NCBI RefSeq assembly: GCF_014529535.1
Contig: NC_050738.1
Location: 8,837,410 to 8,901,409 of the forward strand
Direction of reading: 5' to 3'
Origin: Bradysia coprophila
Lineage: Eukaryota; Arthropoda; Insecta; Diptera; Sciaridae
Length of the DNA stretch: 64,000 bases
Positions 1 to 13,668 of the stretch are shown in pieces. Below the pieces are notes generated by a model, which ran no database searches, was not told where the DNA came from, and saw nothing but the letters and a program-made list of their open reading frames with translations. How positions within the stretch are numbered: the stretch's first letter is position 1; the number at the start of each line of letters is the position of its first letter. The translations under genes and the position numbers were made by a program.

Positions 1-317
1 CCAAAATTATAAATAAAAGAAAAGAAAACCGATAGAAACGACACGATTATAAAGACCTGCCACATTTTTGTATAAACATTAAGTGTTTGATCTGAAAATT
101 ATTTTTGGGCATAAATTAAGCATTATGTTGAGATGCTGTTTCCTAAATTATGAAAATATTCAAATTTTTGTTTCTCATTTTTTGTTCGTTCGATTTGATG
201 CTTCGTATTTAAAACCCCATTTTGGCTTATGCCTGGCACAACATTCAATATGTTATAACTAAGTTTAGCCGTTCATAGACGTGTCGAATCTATTAATTCT
301 ATTGATCTAAGACTGAA

Positions 318-410
318 ACGTGATCTTTTACTTCACTAGTTGTGACAAATATAAATAAGACCGTATTAAACAAGGTCCATTTTTGCCGTGTCTGCCAATA
401 ACAGATAATT
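318..410 (+). repeat. Dispersed repeat family B, copy 1
   Basis: It opens with a CTTTTACTTCA-like motif near 325 and closes with an AATAACAGATAATT motif near 398. The same pair of motifs in the same order recurs near 10.1, 29.8, 49.9 and 59.2 kb, with variable spacing. No protein coding is visible. The class is unknown. One copy interrupts another repeat, so the family is probably mobile. Confidence 0.4.
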
Positions 411-3400
411 GATACAGACAAAAAGAGTGAATATTATGTCATTTATAAAAAGAAATTTGTATTGCGCTAATACTTCAAACAAAGGAATAATCATTAATAT
501 TGCGTCGCAATTGCCTTGTGTAGAAGATATCTTGCTCAAAAACGTGAAGTTAACTTTACTGCACGGATCCAAAACTTTACCTCAAGTATTTGAATAAAAT
601 ACCTTACTTGGCAATGTGGCACAAGAAGTACCATTTCCATCATTTGCCACATTGGTAAGTAATGTACTATTAATTGATAATGACAAATTGTCAAAGGATT
701 GCGAGCAGATCCACTAATTTTTTGCTGACCTTAAGCATATCATAGGCAAAATTATCGAGTCTACTACTTCTTTTGACTTAGGAATTTTCAGTGAATATAA
801 TATGTATACTATGTCTCACCTTTTGGGTGGGTCAGGTCCATTGACTGACTGACTGAATGATATTGCTCAATGCAGCTCTTTATCTTGCTTTGCCATAAAT
901 TCTTCATTCCTTTTATTTTATTCAAAACAATTTTTTTAAGTCTTATTGAATGCTTCCCTCTTGAATAAAATTAAACTCGCTTCGCTCACTCTCGCTCAAA
1001 CTTTTTTTTTTCTATTAGCGACACACAAAAAATTCTTATTGGAATAAACCCTAGATTATTACTCAAGTATGAGAAAGAGACCAGGCAGATTATTTTGTTG
1101 GAAATATTTTTCAGATCGCGAGGTCATATAGAACATTGTTGAACTTAACCTCACGAATTTCATTCCTAGTCAAACAATTCTTTTTTTTTGGAAATCTTTT
1201 GAGTAATACTCAGGTTATCATGTTATCGACGAGACAATAATTCTTTTTGGAATTAAGATAATCCGTCCATTACAGCCTATCGTCGAACTTAACTCCAGGA
1301 ATTTAATTCCTCGTCGAATACCTATATACATTAGCTAAATTTAATGGTTTATTGTCAACAACAGATGACATAGATCTCCGTAAAAAAAGCTGGAAAAAGA
1401 GATTATAGGTTGTCTGCGATGTTGAATGTATATCTAGTACGTGGAGGCTGCTTAATATTTATCTCATATTATCATATCATACCTGATATACTGAACCAAT
1501 AAGTTTTTTTTTATCAAAATAGTTAATAAAGGTAGTTTTATGGTTCAGCTCGTTAGAGAGTTATATTGTGAGTTTGTAAAAAAACAACCTACTGCTGAGC
1601 CGTTTCGATAGATCATATAGAAAAAGATTTTGTGAACATACCTCTAACAGTAGAAACAGATGAATAACAAAAAATAACAGACCACAACACACAAATAAAA
1701 CGAAATATATTTTAAATAATTGACCGATTAATAACACACATTCAAAGTCATAACAAAATATTTGTCTTGAGGCCATTTTTGGTCAACAAGAAGCAAACGG
1801 ACCCATAAATGTAAAGAAGGTATCTCTTATAAAATTTCTTTATGGATGAAAGATTGCCTTCGTGATTGTTTTTTTTTTTAAATATTTTTTTTAGTATTTT
1901 TCTTATACCACTTCTTTATCATCAGCCTGGTAAATATGTACATTTAATTTCTTTTTATTATTTATTTTCTTTGCTTTACACACAAAAAAAAGTTTAATTT
2001 AGTAAATTAATTGGAATTTAGGTTTTCTTCATCATATAGTAGGAAGTATCACCTGCTATAAATGTTTGCTATCAATTAAACGGAGAGAATAAAAAAAAAC
2101 AAAAAAATAGTTCTCTGATGCTTTACGTGCTATATAGTGATTTGTTTCCTATAAATCACTTCTAATTATTCTTGTTATTTCTTCTACTTGATTGAGTCGT
2201 TATACCATTATTAGGCTCTGCGCAGAAAGCCACTTTTACAATATAAAATCAAGGAATGAGGTTGTAAGATTCGTTTTTTATAGAAAAAAAAATTTAAGGT
2301 AAATCATGCTTCATTAGGATGAAAAAGTGACTAGTAACTTAAGTTTTAGTGCAAGTAAATCACCATCCAATAGACACACATAAAAACCATTCGACCAGGA
2401 ACAGCCATAAAACATTTTATACCAAACATGACATCGTAATTTATAATAGATTCGACAGTCATTGACATGAGTAAGAAGAGAATGTATAGAACCTTTCCAC
2501 CTGCAAATTGAGTAAACTTTCAAATATGCCAGGAATCTTGTATGGTATACAAAAGAAAACTATAATCATTGATTGGACGATGGTAACTGAAATAAAATAT
2601 AATTCAAATATGTAATAAATTGTCCGTAAAAGATCTGTCCATTGCCCCTCAGACACACGGTGAAATGCCATGGTGTTGATTGGAGATAATTGGTATGACC
2701 AGCCATATTTTCTTGGTGCACTTAAAGTGCACGATAATAAGTGCATAGATATATGAACAAGGAAGTAATAAACAAATAATGTGCATAGTGTTAAAATATT
2801 TATGCTTGTAAAAATAGTCAATGCTATGTATGTTATAAGCACAAAATGTTGATATAAACGTTATAAAAGAGATCATCATCAACCTAACCAATTTATGTGA
2901 GTCTCTTTTTCAACATATTTACGAAGAACATAAATAAAACTCCGTTTAATTAAGTTCTTAAAATTCCAAGACCGCAATATTTAATGCGTTTTTGTGTGTG
3001 AGTTAACGTAAAATTTCTCTTTACACAGAATTCCAGATGCATATAAGATTAGTTGTTGTTGTTGTTGCTGCTGGTTTTTTTTTGTCCGTTCTAGGTTACA
3101 TAAAACCTAAAGAATAATGCCACTAATTTCATGTAATTTCATATTAATTAGTGCACCATCAACATCATTAAATATGCATTTTATTTACACAATAAAAGAA
3201 AAATTAACTGTTTTTGTATGATGCTGGAGTTTTGCGTTATAGAAATGGGTATAGACTATTCTCCGTTCTTATTTATGAATTTTAAGGCTCTCCGTTTGTG
3301 ATAATTTTATATGCATTGTATGTTATGATGTTTAAATAATGATAATAATTACATTCCGAGAGATGATTTTTATTGAGACTTACGAAAGTTTACGTAATCT

Positions 3401-4079
3401 TTGCGAATGATGCACATTGTATAACATATAAACGGTTCTGCGATACAAAATAAATGCAGGCCATTTACGAGATAGTTCATTATTTCCACCTGGTTTTGGT
3501 TGATAGTAGATTTGTAGCGGTAAATTGTTAAATTTACGTTCAATTTTACCATCGTTTAGTCTACTACATTAGTTATTATTATTGTCATTGCATCATAGAT
3601 TTATCTTTAAATGATTAAATGTAATAATCAAGTGAAGAAGAACTTTTAGTTTAATGGCCTCAACCAACGAGTCACCTTTACAAATTAATTAATTTCAGTT
3701 CAACACAGATTTCAATGAAACTGAACGCCCGAGGGGCAGATATTTGTAAATTTCCTTGACAAAGCATTTTCTATGAATATAGAATATGAGAATTTTCTTT
3801 TGATTGAATATTTTTTCCTCGTCAACGCCTCTCTGCGTATAAAAACTCTATGGACCTCACGCTTGAGGTAGGCTTACATAACTTTTAAATAAAGTGACTA
3901 AAATAAGCGTTGGTCTCCGGCGTAAATACTCAAAATCAAACGAAGTGGAATACTTTCTATCAAACACAATCAGACCATCCATATAAAACGTCATTTATGT
4001 CTTTTTATGATTTTATCACGATCATGTACGTTCATGAGGCTTTTTATGCGTGTAAATTAGATATTTGCGTAACAAGGAC

Positions 4080-4640
4080 CGAAAAGTTTAAAAGTCTAGT
4101 TTTTGTGTGAAGTTTGTTGATTCGAGGGGAAGCCGAGGTCAATACTACATGCTTTTGAGTTTAAAGACAGTTTTTTTTATACATAAACTTGTAATAAGCC
4201 ACTTTCGACCCTAGGGTGAACAAAAGTATGTAATAGTATTTTATCACATACGCGCGGCGCGGTGTTCGGATGTCAAAATTACTTAACTAGAAGAATAATT
4301 CAAAAATTACACTTCAGGTCTAAGTTGTTGTCTCGTTTTCGCTAATGTGATAAAATAGAGTACATACTTGTCACTACCAGTCTCGGCAATCCTCGACTTC
4401 TTCATGACAAGTGTGTAATATTTATCACATGACTAGGGATAAAAAGATGAAAAGTAGAGTTTTCGTGTGAATTTTGTTGATCCGAGGCGAATCCGAGGTC
4501 AATAAACACAAGCAAACGAGACTTTTCATTTTGATCCCGAGTTATGTAATGGATTTTACATGCTGAGGACGTCGAAAGGCGTGCTTCAAACATGAAAAGT
4601 ACGGTTTTCGACGCATGTAGCATGTAAAATTTCTTCTTTA
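4080..4640. repeat. Direct and inverted repeat cluster
   Basis: Two diverged direct copies of about 60 bases lie at 4080-4145 and 4446-4505, sharing GTTGATYCGAGG and CCGAGGTCAATA. Between them an inverted pair (GTATGTAATAGTATTTTATC near 4228 and its near complement at 4346-4367) could fold. A further small hairpin (CATGC..GCATG) lies at about 4558-4624. It is probably a decayed non-autonomous element, and the ends are not resolved. Confidence 0.35.
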
Positions 4641-7600
4641 CCAAATCTTACTTTTTACACTTCAAATCTTTTTGACAACTTCACGAAATACGTATGATCA
4701 AAAAATCAAAATCTGAGGTAATTGAGAGATCATGGGATATTGCTTTATCAAAATAAGTGATGATCCACCACTTCTTCAAGTTTTTGCGATATAACTTGCT
4801 AGACAGTAAGTATCGTGAACGACGTGAATTTTGCATTTTCGTTTGATATATTTTCGAATTTTATTACCAAGTTTTCTAGGAATTAATTTCTGTGTAGTTA
4901 ATGCATATGGACGTAGAAGAATTTTTTTTTTTATCATAATCTCGCTTTAACCACACAAACACAAAAATTCTGTCGGGACTAAATCACTGTTAGTGGCTTA
5001 AGTTTCTCGGAATAATATAGCTCGTACATCTACTGACAGACAATAATCTGGTCGTGATGTCAAATGTCATTTCGTTGTACAATAAATAAAATTCAATTTA
5101 ATCTCTCTTCACTTTAAACTGGCAATGTTAATATATGGAAATTCTTTAGGAAATCATTTTAAGTACATACTTAACGTGCAGCGAACCCATTGTTACCTAT
5201 ACAAGATGATGATGAAATTTTGTTAAAAAGAAACAGAAACTGAAACTGAAATAAAATGCAATATCGATTCGACATATTATTATGTTAAATAATGTTAATG
5301 TAATTTCGAATTGCTAATAAATATGCTGCATGGATATTTCAACATTTTTTATCGAAGGAAAGATATATCTAACAGTGCGACTCGTTGGCAGATCGATGTC
5401 GTATTAGTTTATGGTTGACATAGTATATGTTTGTTATAGCATGATTTTAGCGAAATTTCTTGAAAAGTTGATTAGAAACGTTAGTGGCCCAGGGAATTAA
5501 GTCTTTCACTCAAAATCCTCTCGTCATCTACAGTTGACAGTGATTATAAAAATAGGCATGAACTATGACTGACGAGATACTCTTAATCTGCAAAAAATAC
5601 ATGTTGAAACAATTAAAGTAAAAGATTGTTCATATGTGCTGTGTGATTTACCTTATTTTCTCCACTTAGAAGGACATGAGAAAACCATGTTTTGTTGAGG
5701 CTTCGTCTGATGACAGTTTGGGGAAGAAAATGTCCATTTTCTCCCCTCTTGTTTTTACAAAATAAAAGTCATTTTCTCACTGAATCTGTCACATTTGTTT
5801 TCGTTTGAACAATAATGGGATGTTACCGATTAATCACACCTGGAACATATGAAAAACGTCATGATCACCTTTGAAAAAAAAGGAAATTCCAACTCGAGCG
5901 ATTCGCAGCTCTCGCTCCGGCAGAAAACTTCACTCATATTGGAATTTTATATTTTCTGACCTCGGTGAACAAATAACTATTGTAGATCTCAAGGCTATAA
6001 TATTTAGGAGGTAGCATACGGATTCTTGGCATTACATGCTTTTCCGAGTTGTGTAAAAGTTGATAATTGACTACAGTAACATTCAGCTAAGGTACAATTA
6101 AACTCCCGTTAGTAGATAACTCTTGGTTAAAGGCTAGATTGCGGTAACCAATAACTGATGATGATGATGATGAACATATTCAAAATTTATAACAAACCGG
6201 CATGTCGAGAACAATCAAATTCACCATTTATAAGCCGCAAAAGGTAGTCTGAATGTCGTACGAAACATTCTGTAGCACCTATCTCCCGATTTGCTGATGC
6301 AAACCATCAATCTTTCGTGTGAATATCAAATAGACGACAATGGGCAATAAATTTTTTATTTTAAGATCATGAAGCTTCAAGAGTTCTCTACGAACATTTT
6401 TAAATTCCACGCAATGGTAATGAATTTACAGCACCAACAAAATAAAACTGAAGAATTAAGAAAAATAAATCAAGAAGAGTTTTATAGTTGACGGTCGATG
6501 TATTTTGTATACGTTATTTTACCGAGACCGAATGAAAGCGGCACACGTATCAAAACATTTATAAGTCAACGATGTGCGAATAAGCAGAAAAATTCCTTAA
6601 TGTCTCCACCCTTGGGCAAAAATTCTTCTGTGTTCGAGAGGAGTTGACTGAACGAAACGCAAAACATTTTATATTCTGAATTGCTTGTTAGTTTCTCATA
6701 ATAATATTTATGAATTAGAAATTTCTGTACAATTATACGTTGTCCAAACACATTATTAATAATATTCAAATAAATAATAAAAAAATATAATGACTGTGTG
6801 CCTTGCTGTGTAAAAACTCATGCAACATATTGAGCTACTTTTTTATCGATTGAAATCAATACAGAGTTCGATGTATGCATTTTCGAATAAAAGAAATACT
6901 TTCAGTACATATACCAATAATTGAAGCTAAGACCCCCAGAGCGATAACCGTTAAGTTTATTGATAAAATAAATTTTGAAAGACTACTGAATTATTACAGT
7001 CTGTACGACCTCTGATCTTGTTGAATTATGATGTATCGAATTGGTACATATAATGTAATGTCTTCGTCAAAAGTGTTCTTTTTTGGGCTCATGTTAAATT
7101 TATAATGATTAGAATGTCTTTTTGTAAACGAATTATGTGTGCAATTCAGATCGAAAATGATTGTAAGTCTCCTTAATTACACCACACTAGTTGAACGAGA
7201 TTTTGCATATTATATGTGTTACCTGGCTACCATAGATCAAGGTCTCGTTCGCAATTATTTAATTTCAGTTACAGTTTCTATTATTCTTGTCACGGTTATA
7301 TAATGAGACCTGACAGGCCCTGTACTGTATGGTATTTTGGTTTGAAAACAAAATCAATGGTTTTTGTTACTTTGTATGGCCAGACGTGGAGGTGGATCAT
7401 TTATTACATTCAACGTCCTTGTGGCTACAACAGTAGCACAATACATTTATTTTGGTAAAATAAATCATTTTTGCTTCCGACGTTATATGAGTCAGAACAT
7501 CGGCAGAATGTTGCATTCAATTCTATGTCATTAAGGTCATAAATAAAGCAAACCCGAATTACGAAATAAATTATCGAAGAAAGATAAATTATTGAACACG

Positions 7601-9776
7601 AAACGGTTTCAATCATCGAGAATTATACAGCCAATTGTTAAGACGAAAGAAATTATTATGACCAAAAAAATAAATAATTTATTGGCGAAATTCTACAATT
7701 CATTTCGTTTCGAAAATTCAATCAGACTGCACTCAAAAATAAAAATTGTGTCCTCAATTGACACAATACAGTTCCATATGAGTGAAATCCTGTTTAATAT
7801 TCATGTTTCTTTATTTATCTTTCACCGTCGGCCAACGGTTTAAATTATCATAACTTTTTAAGTATCGCGACAGTTATTTTACCGATTAGGTTTTCGGTTT
7901 CGCACTTTAAAAAAAGACATCGATTTTTTTTTGTACGTTGATCCAATATTAAATACATTTGCTACTCATCTGCTATCGGAGGCGATCACAAACATAAGCG
8001 ATCAGCTTACGGTAGCTCGCGGTGTCCAAACGACGTAAGAAACGATTAATGAAACAATGATTTTTCATTAGACACCAGAAAATACTGAAACAATAGAAGT
8101 ACCAGATTTATTGACTCATGAAATATTTGCTCTTTCTGAAAGGCTACAACTGGTGTTGATTTGTGAATTTGACACAGGCAATTCATAATTCTTTTCAAAA
8201 AATATCTAGAAAACCATTGACTTGTGTTATGGTAAAGTTAAGAGTAACCATAAGCATATCAAATACATTTATATAAACCGACAATGTCTTTGTCCTGTTC
8301 GCTTCCGATATATTGTGAAACTTGTGGATTTCGAACTTAATATTTGATATGACGGTTTATGATGTCTTCCGCGTAGTGTTTGTAATTGCATCCATGGAAG
8401 AGATTTCTCTAAAAAAAACGTTACCAGTAAAATGCATACCAAATTATTTATGTGTTACATAAATTTAATGGTTTTTTACTTCTTCATTTTCAAAAAAAAA
8501 TAACAACGACAACGAGAACTGAAACTGGTTTTTACTTCCACTTTGCACATATCGCATAGTAAATGATTTTTAACCGAATGCAATGACTCGGAGCATATAT
8601 GAGACCGAAAATATTGAGGTTGGTGTAGCTATGAGAGTTCACATTATTACAAATGAATTTGAATATAGTAGGAGGCTACACATAAAATGCAACTATGATT
8701 TTTACAAACTTTTGAAAGTATTCAAATTTATCCATCGTTAGTATGTTAGTCTAAGTCTATGTTATGTTTCGTTTTAGCGATATAACATTTGTAAATAGGA
8801 AACAGAGAAAATCATTTGTAAACGAAATTAAAATTTCTCTACTCGATGCTTTGGATATTTGAAATTAGGTGAGACAGTCTTTGACCTTTTATAATCGGCT
8901 AATTATCTGTTATTGAAAACTACATCAACAATGGAGGATGATTTCTAGGTTTTCGCTACTAATTTCAAGACCCTGTTTGACTGAAAAGCTTGCCATCATC
9001 ATTGAAAGTTTAGGCCGCACATTTTCATTCCTATTGCATTAAACTTACTCGTCAACTACAGAATACAAATACATCACTCACCAGTACATTAGTGCACTCT
9101 ATGATACGAATCTAGGTTCTAGATTATTGATAAATTACTATTTTTCCACATATTTCGTGTTTTAGGACCGGCTGGTCATCTGTTGTCGACGATGACATGC
9201 AAAATGGATGGTATTACAATATACAAATACATGGACCACCAGTCGACAAACTCTTCATTTCTTTAATTTTAAGTTACACTTTAGCACAGCTAGTTTAGCG
9301 TAGTTCGCTCCTTTCCCCCTGATGAGTGTGCGTACTATAAGGAAGGGTGGTGAATTAAATGAAAAAAGTTTGTAAAAAGAAAAAAATTGGTTTTGGTATA
9401 GGAAGTTGGAATAACGTTTCCAATGGTTGATCTTCCCAGACGATTGAAATCAGATGATAGAAATAAGGAAATAATTGAATCACTGACCTATGTAAGAAAA
9501 TGTATATTTAAATTGATGAAGTCAATCATTTCGCAACAACATCGATCTGAGAAATAGTACAATATCTACCAGCTTCCTGCCTTCGGCTTGGGCTATAAAT
9601 TTCCCACTGTCCAAAATAAAAATTTGTGTGATGTAAAGTTAACTTTACTTCACGGCGGCGAAACTTTACCTCAAGTTTTTTAGTAAAATACATTTTAGAA
9701 TCTTAGTTTACTTTTAATGCTATCTTTCCACCACAACCCTTTTTCAAAAATATAGGACCGCAATTACGACGAATCT

Positions 9777-9929
9777 GTTAGCTTTCAACAGAAAATAGAT
9801 TTGGCTGTAGCAGTTTGACCAGCTCTGAGAAAACTGAGCTGTTTATAAAAATTTCGTTATACACTGCTCACTTTTCTCAGAGCTGTATTATCAGACTACA
9901 GCCAAAACTAATTTTTATTTAAAGCTAAC
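9777..9929. repeat. Foldback hairpin element
   Basis: Arms of about 63 bases at 9777-9839 and 9866-9929 are near reverse complements. Both begin with GTTAGCTTT from the outside and both contain GGCTGTAG and CAGCTCTGAGAAAA. The loop is about 26 bases. It has the size and shape of a small MITE. I see no clear target duplication. Confidence 0.6.
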
Positions 9930-9950
9930 ACCTATAGCTAAGCACCGATG

Positions 9951-10670
9951 CCTCTTAAGAGCGATAACCCCTTCACAAATTTGAAGCCTACATTTTGGCG
10001 GGAAAATATTACTTTTTTGAATATTAACCTGTCTCAGACGGCAAGCATATCAACAGTTTACTATTCAAACTATTACTTCATTTGATCAAAGATTTTCATA
10101 GATTGATTTCAGAAATCTTTTACTTCATTTGTTTTGAACAAGCTTTTTGCTATATAAGACCTTATTAGTAAGATCTTGTCGTTTATTATTGCTGTCTTTG
10201 TCGATAACAGCTGACAGCCGTCTGTAACAAGTTAAAAAGGTACAACCATTAAAGCACGCAAAAATGTGTTAATTTTAAAGGAAAAATTGGTTTGTGAGTG
10301 AGCAAAATTGCTTCGAGTGACAGCTGCCAAATAGAGTACTATTTTCTATGAAATTTTTTTAGAGATTTTTTTACAGTGCCAAAATTTGTTCGGTACACTG
10401 TCTCGTTTCAGTACTGTATTTAACGTACCACTCATGCTTGAAGTGCGTTGTAAATTGTGGTAATTTGTGTAATCTGCACAGATTTCTCCAAGTGGGATAA
10501 GTAATCACTCACAAACCAATTTTTCCTTTAAAAGTAACACATTTTTGCGTGCTTTAATGGTTGTACCTTTTAAAAAAAAGATTTTGGTTAAGAGAAATTA
10601 TCAAAAAAGGGAATATTTTTCCGCCCAAATTTAGGCTACAAATTTTCAAATGTTTCATTCCTCTTAAGAG
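9951..10670. mobile_element. Large foldback element, left arm interrupted
   Basis: The ends share CTCTTAAGAG (9952 and 10661). The outer arms (9951-10040 and about 10580-10670) are reverse complements carrying AGCCTA and GGGAAAATATT-type blocks. The inner arms (about 10234-10301 and 10505-10572) are long near-perfect inverted repeats carrying CCATTAAAGCACGC. On the right the outer and inner arms are contiguous, while on the left they are separated by about 190 extra bases, which is an insertion. The loop (about 10302-10500) recurs near 42.2 kb on the other strand. It is non-coding. Confidence 0.65.
10041..10233 (+). mobile_element. Dispersed repeat family B, copy inserted in a foldback arm
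   Basis: This segment is the extra DNA in the left arm of the surrounding foldback element. It contains CTTTTACTTCATTTG near 10127 and TCGATAACAGCTGAC near 10201, the paired motifs seen in the other family B copies. Because the right arm lacks it, it looks like a discrete insertion of about 190 bases. Exact ends and target duplication cannot be fixed by eye. Confidence 0.5.
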
Positions 10671-10950
10671 CGCTCACCTCTTGGTAAATTTTTAGCCTAC
10701 ATTTTTGCGCAAAAATATTCGTTTTTTGATGATTTCTCTGAGCTAAAATTTTTTTTTGAAAAAGTAAAACCATTAAAGCATGCAAAAAAGTGTTACTTCT
10801 ATGGGAAAATTTGGTTTGTGAATCAAAACTTTACCTATATTTTTGCATGCCTTTAATGGTTTTACTTTTTCAAAAAAAACGATTTTAGTTCAGAGAATAT
10901 TTTTGCGCACAAATGTGGGCTACAAATTTGCCAAGGGGTGAGCGCTCTTA
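10661..10950. mobile_element. Compact foldback element related to its neighbour
   Basis: This is a roughly 290-base inverted repeat. The outer ends carry AAGAGCGCTCACC (near 10665) and its near complement GGTGAGCGCTCTT (near 10937). The inner arms carry AAAACCATTAAAGCATGC and GCATGCCTTTAATGGTTTT. Both blocks match the larger foldback element immediately to the left, so these are two members of one family, abutting and sharing the CTCTTAAGAGCG boundary. The loop is short. Confidence 0.6.
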
Positions 10951-11950
10951 ATGAAAGTAGCAACTAACTTGGTAATTATGTGGTATACTGGTTGCTGGTT
11001 GTAATGATTGCTGTCTGAAAAAGTTTAAAAATCCTATCACTTCATCAAGTATTTCGATTTTCACTAAGTCTATACATACTTAGACTTTATTCAAAATAAT
11101 AAAATTGTTTTCCACCAAATCATTTATTTACATAAAATCAAGTAAATCGTTTGCAGTGTGATGTACTGGACGTACTGGATAATAACCGTCATTGTTTCAA
11201 AACGAACAAAAAGCATAATTTGAATTTCATTAAATGGTCTCATTAAAACTATTACGCTAATATTTTTCACACAAAAAAAAGCTCCGTCTATTAGGTGGTA
11301 ATCGTTCTGCATTTTTTTATTTACTCAAATGTGAAACATTCGTATAGAATAAACATAAAACCCACAATTACATTTCGATAGCTTTTTATTGTATTACTAA
11401 CATAGAGTCGTGTTATTACTCGTTACTCAATTTAACAATAATAATGTTTATCTATAATTTTCATATTACTACATCGGGTTTTGGTTGAATTTTTTGGCGA
11501 ATTTCATTAATCATAACTTGTTATTATATTCACATCAGAAATTGTATATTTATACAAATAGATACCTCAAGGCTATTTATTCGCTCCATCAAAACGTTAC
11601 ATAATTAGATTTTGTGTTGAGGAAATTTAATTATAGCATTTTTCTAGAATTATCTCATGTACGTTGTTTCAACTTGCATCCATAAGGGTTTTGACCGCAA
11701 AATTGTGCAGATTGTTAATGGGTTTCTTAATGTTCTATCAGTGGTTTTTGTTGTACAAATCTAATTTGGTAACAACATTTTAAAGAAAAAAATTCAAAAC
11801 TTAAGCTTACACTTACCACAACATCATTTCTCGTATAAATTGAAAATCAAATCAAAATTATGCGTAACTATCTCCAGTGATTATTAACGCAATGTTTTCC
11901 TGTTACATTACAGGAACGCGCATTAAAGAAAATTATTCAAATTGTTTAAA

Positions 11951-11986
11951 ATGCATCGTAATCAAATCCGTAAAATGCAACTGTAA
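11951..11986 (+). promoter_or_regulatory. Upstream ORF overlapping the start of the alternative exon
   Basis: An 11-codon reading frame starts at ATG 11951 and ends with TAA at 11984-11986. Its stop overlaps the next ATG by one base in TAATG. It lies inside the exon that starts at 11914, after the acceptor ATTACAG. A TAATG overlap is the arrangement used for termination-reinitiation in other systems, so it may limit translation of the short isoform. That role is inference. Confidence 0.4.
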
Positions 11987-12146
11987 TGAGCCATTCAGGA
12001 AATGATGTTCCAGCTGGAAGCTGGTCTTCAGCTGGTCGTCATAGCTGGGATCCGGGTCGCATTGGCGTTGAACATTTGGCTGGTGCGCTGAGTCCATTAT
12101 GTATTACCGATGCTAATCATGAAATTGTTCGGCCGAAGCCACGAAG
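11986..12146 (+). CDS. Alternative first coding exon of the ankyrin/BTB gene
   Basis: An exon at 11914-12146 has an acceptor (TTACATTACAG) and a donor (AG|GTAATT). The ATG at 11986 opens 53 codons plus two bases. It is richer in G+C than its surroundings and encodes a soluble, Ser/Gly-rich start ([13 protein letters not shown]) ending in a basic tail (VRPKPR). It ends in phase 2, exactly the phase required by the exon at 21594. Joining them gives ..RPKPR-R-PSGNL.. and an isoform of 1383 residues. The exon at 20498-21375 ends in the same phase and is therefore a second, mutually exclusive first coding exon. This is inferred from phase and coding character; no transcript was seen. It could instead belong to an unrelated gene. 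Confidence 0.55.
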
Positions 12147-13668
12147 GTAATTATTAGTTTGGTTTTCCATTCTTTTTTCCCCCGTTTAGCTTTAGCTCCT
12201 GCCTTATAGTTTTACGCCGAAAACCAAATCTGAAAGTGTTGTTTGAGTAGCGTAAAGAGTTTAAATAAAATGAGAATTTTAATGAAATAAATTTTCGTAC
12301 AAATTAGACAAAAATGGAATGAAAATCAATTTATATTATGGGACGTGAACAAGAACAAATTGATCGTATTTGTTGCGCCTTCTCCGAAAAGCCTTGCATG
12401 GAATTGGGATGTCGAAAAAAAATGAATATAAATAAATACCAAGATTTAATCACGCATGAATAGAATCGGAATTTTTATTCACGCTTTTTTTATTAGATGA
12501 AAACATATCACAAGCATACCCATTCGTACAGATCTACCTGCTGTGGGTATATATGTGTTTTATATTCCTCTTTCTTTGGATTTGATTTGCCTTCGTTTTT
12601 ATTTTTTTGTTTAATACCGAAAGAATGCTCCTAACATATTTCATTGTATACAGATTGTTGTATATCAATTAGCTGACGAGATAACACAAAAAAGCAGTTC
12701 TTCATTTATTTTGCCATCGTGTCCTCTTCATCGATGTCCAATTCAATCAATTGTAGCATGGTAGCATTATATACCTACACACCAAAAAAAATGATTCCAT
12801 ATCCATTTGGTATTCTATTTTCGAATTGGAATGGCATCGTTCTGTATACATGGTGTCGTTCGGATTAATATAAATATTTCTCCGTTCTCGTGATGCTAAA
12901 TGAGTGTCGTGCCTTTGATATGTTAAAATATTTTTATTACCTTGTCCGGTTATATGTGTATCAGTTAAACAAAATTTTAATAAGACAATAATTTTACATC
13001 AATTATAATCTGATTAACGTTAAAACGTTGCCACATTTGATCATTATTATTATTATGTCTTTTTCCTACTTAGTATTTAAATAATACACCAGTCTGAGAT
13101 GCTTTTTTTTGTTGTTGTTGTTCGGATCTATTCCATTGAGAATAGGTTCGAAATAAAATAACACTAACCGACCACGACCTGATTAGCTTATGGCGATATG
13201 TGGTGCTTAATTCATTTCTTTTTATGCAAAATAATACCAACAAACAAGCAAATAATGAATTTCTTTCTTCCGTTAAAAATAATTATACAAAAACATCGAC
13301 TTAAAAATCACACGACAGATATAATGTATGCTTAACGACATTTTTGTTTAATTTTTTTTTTTTGGTTTTTTGTTTTATCAGCTATTTTGTGAGAATTTCG
13401 AGCTCATAATAATAAACTTGTGTACATTTGGAGTGAAGTAATTGATTTTAATTGGGTATGCTTTTCAGCAACGGAACTTTGGCTTGAATTGGGAAAAATT
13501 TATTGGCTGAATTTGGTATTCTTGAGATTAGGCCGATTAGGCGCTATTTTTGTAAAAAGAAAATTGTGTATAGCTCATTACAGTAACTAAAATACTGCTT
13601 ACATCATTCTATCAGATATCAATCCATATTCTAGCGCACAAATTAACTAGGTTCTTAAAGAACAGTTT

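Larger units (their letters stand above)
1..11913. other. AT-rich region without a recognised gene
   Basis: No reading frame here resembles a protein family I know; the open frames are short and AT-driven. The stretch holds poly-A/T runs, short microsatellites (a TTG run near 3055, a GAT run near 6160), diverged direct repeats near 1060-1330 and 4080-4505, and a dense foldback cluster at 9.78-10.95 kb described separately. It may be upstream intergenic DNA, or a 5' intron of the ankyrin/BTB gene, because the exon at 11914 is preceded by a good splice acceptor and so must have an upstream non-coding exon. Confidence 0.6.
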
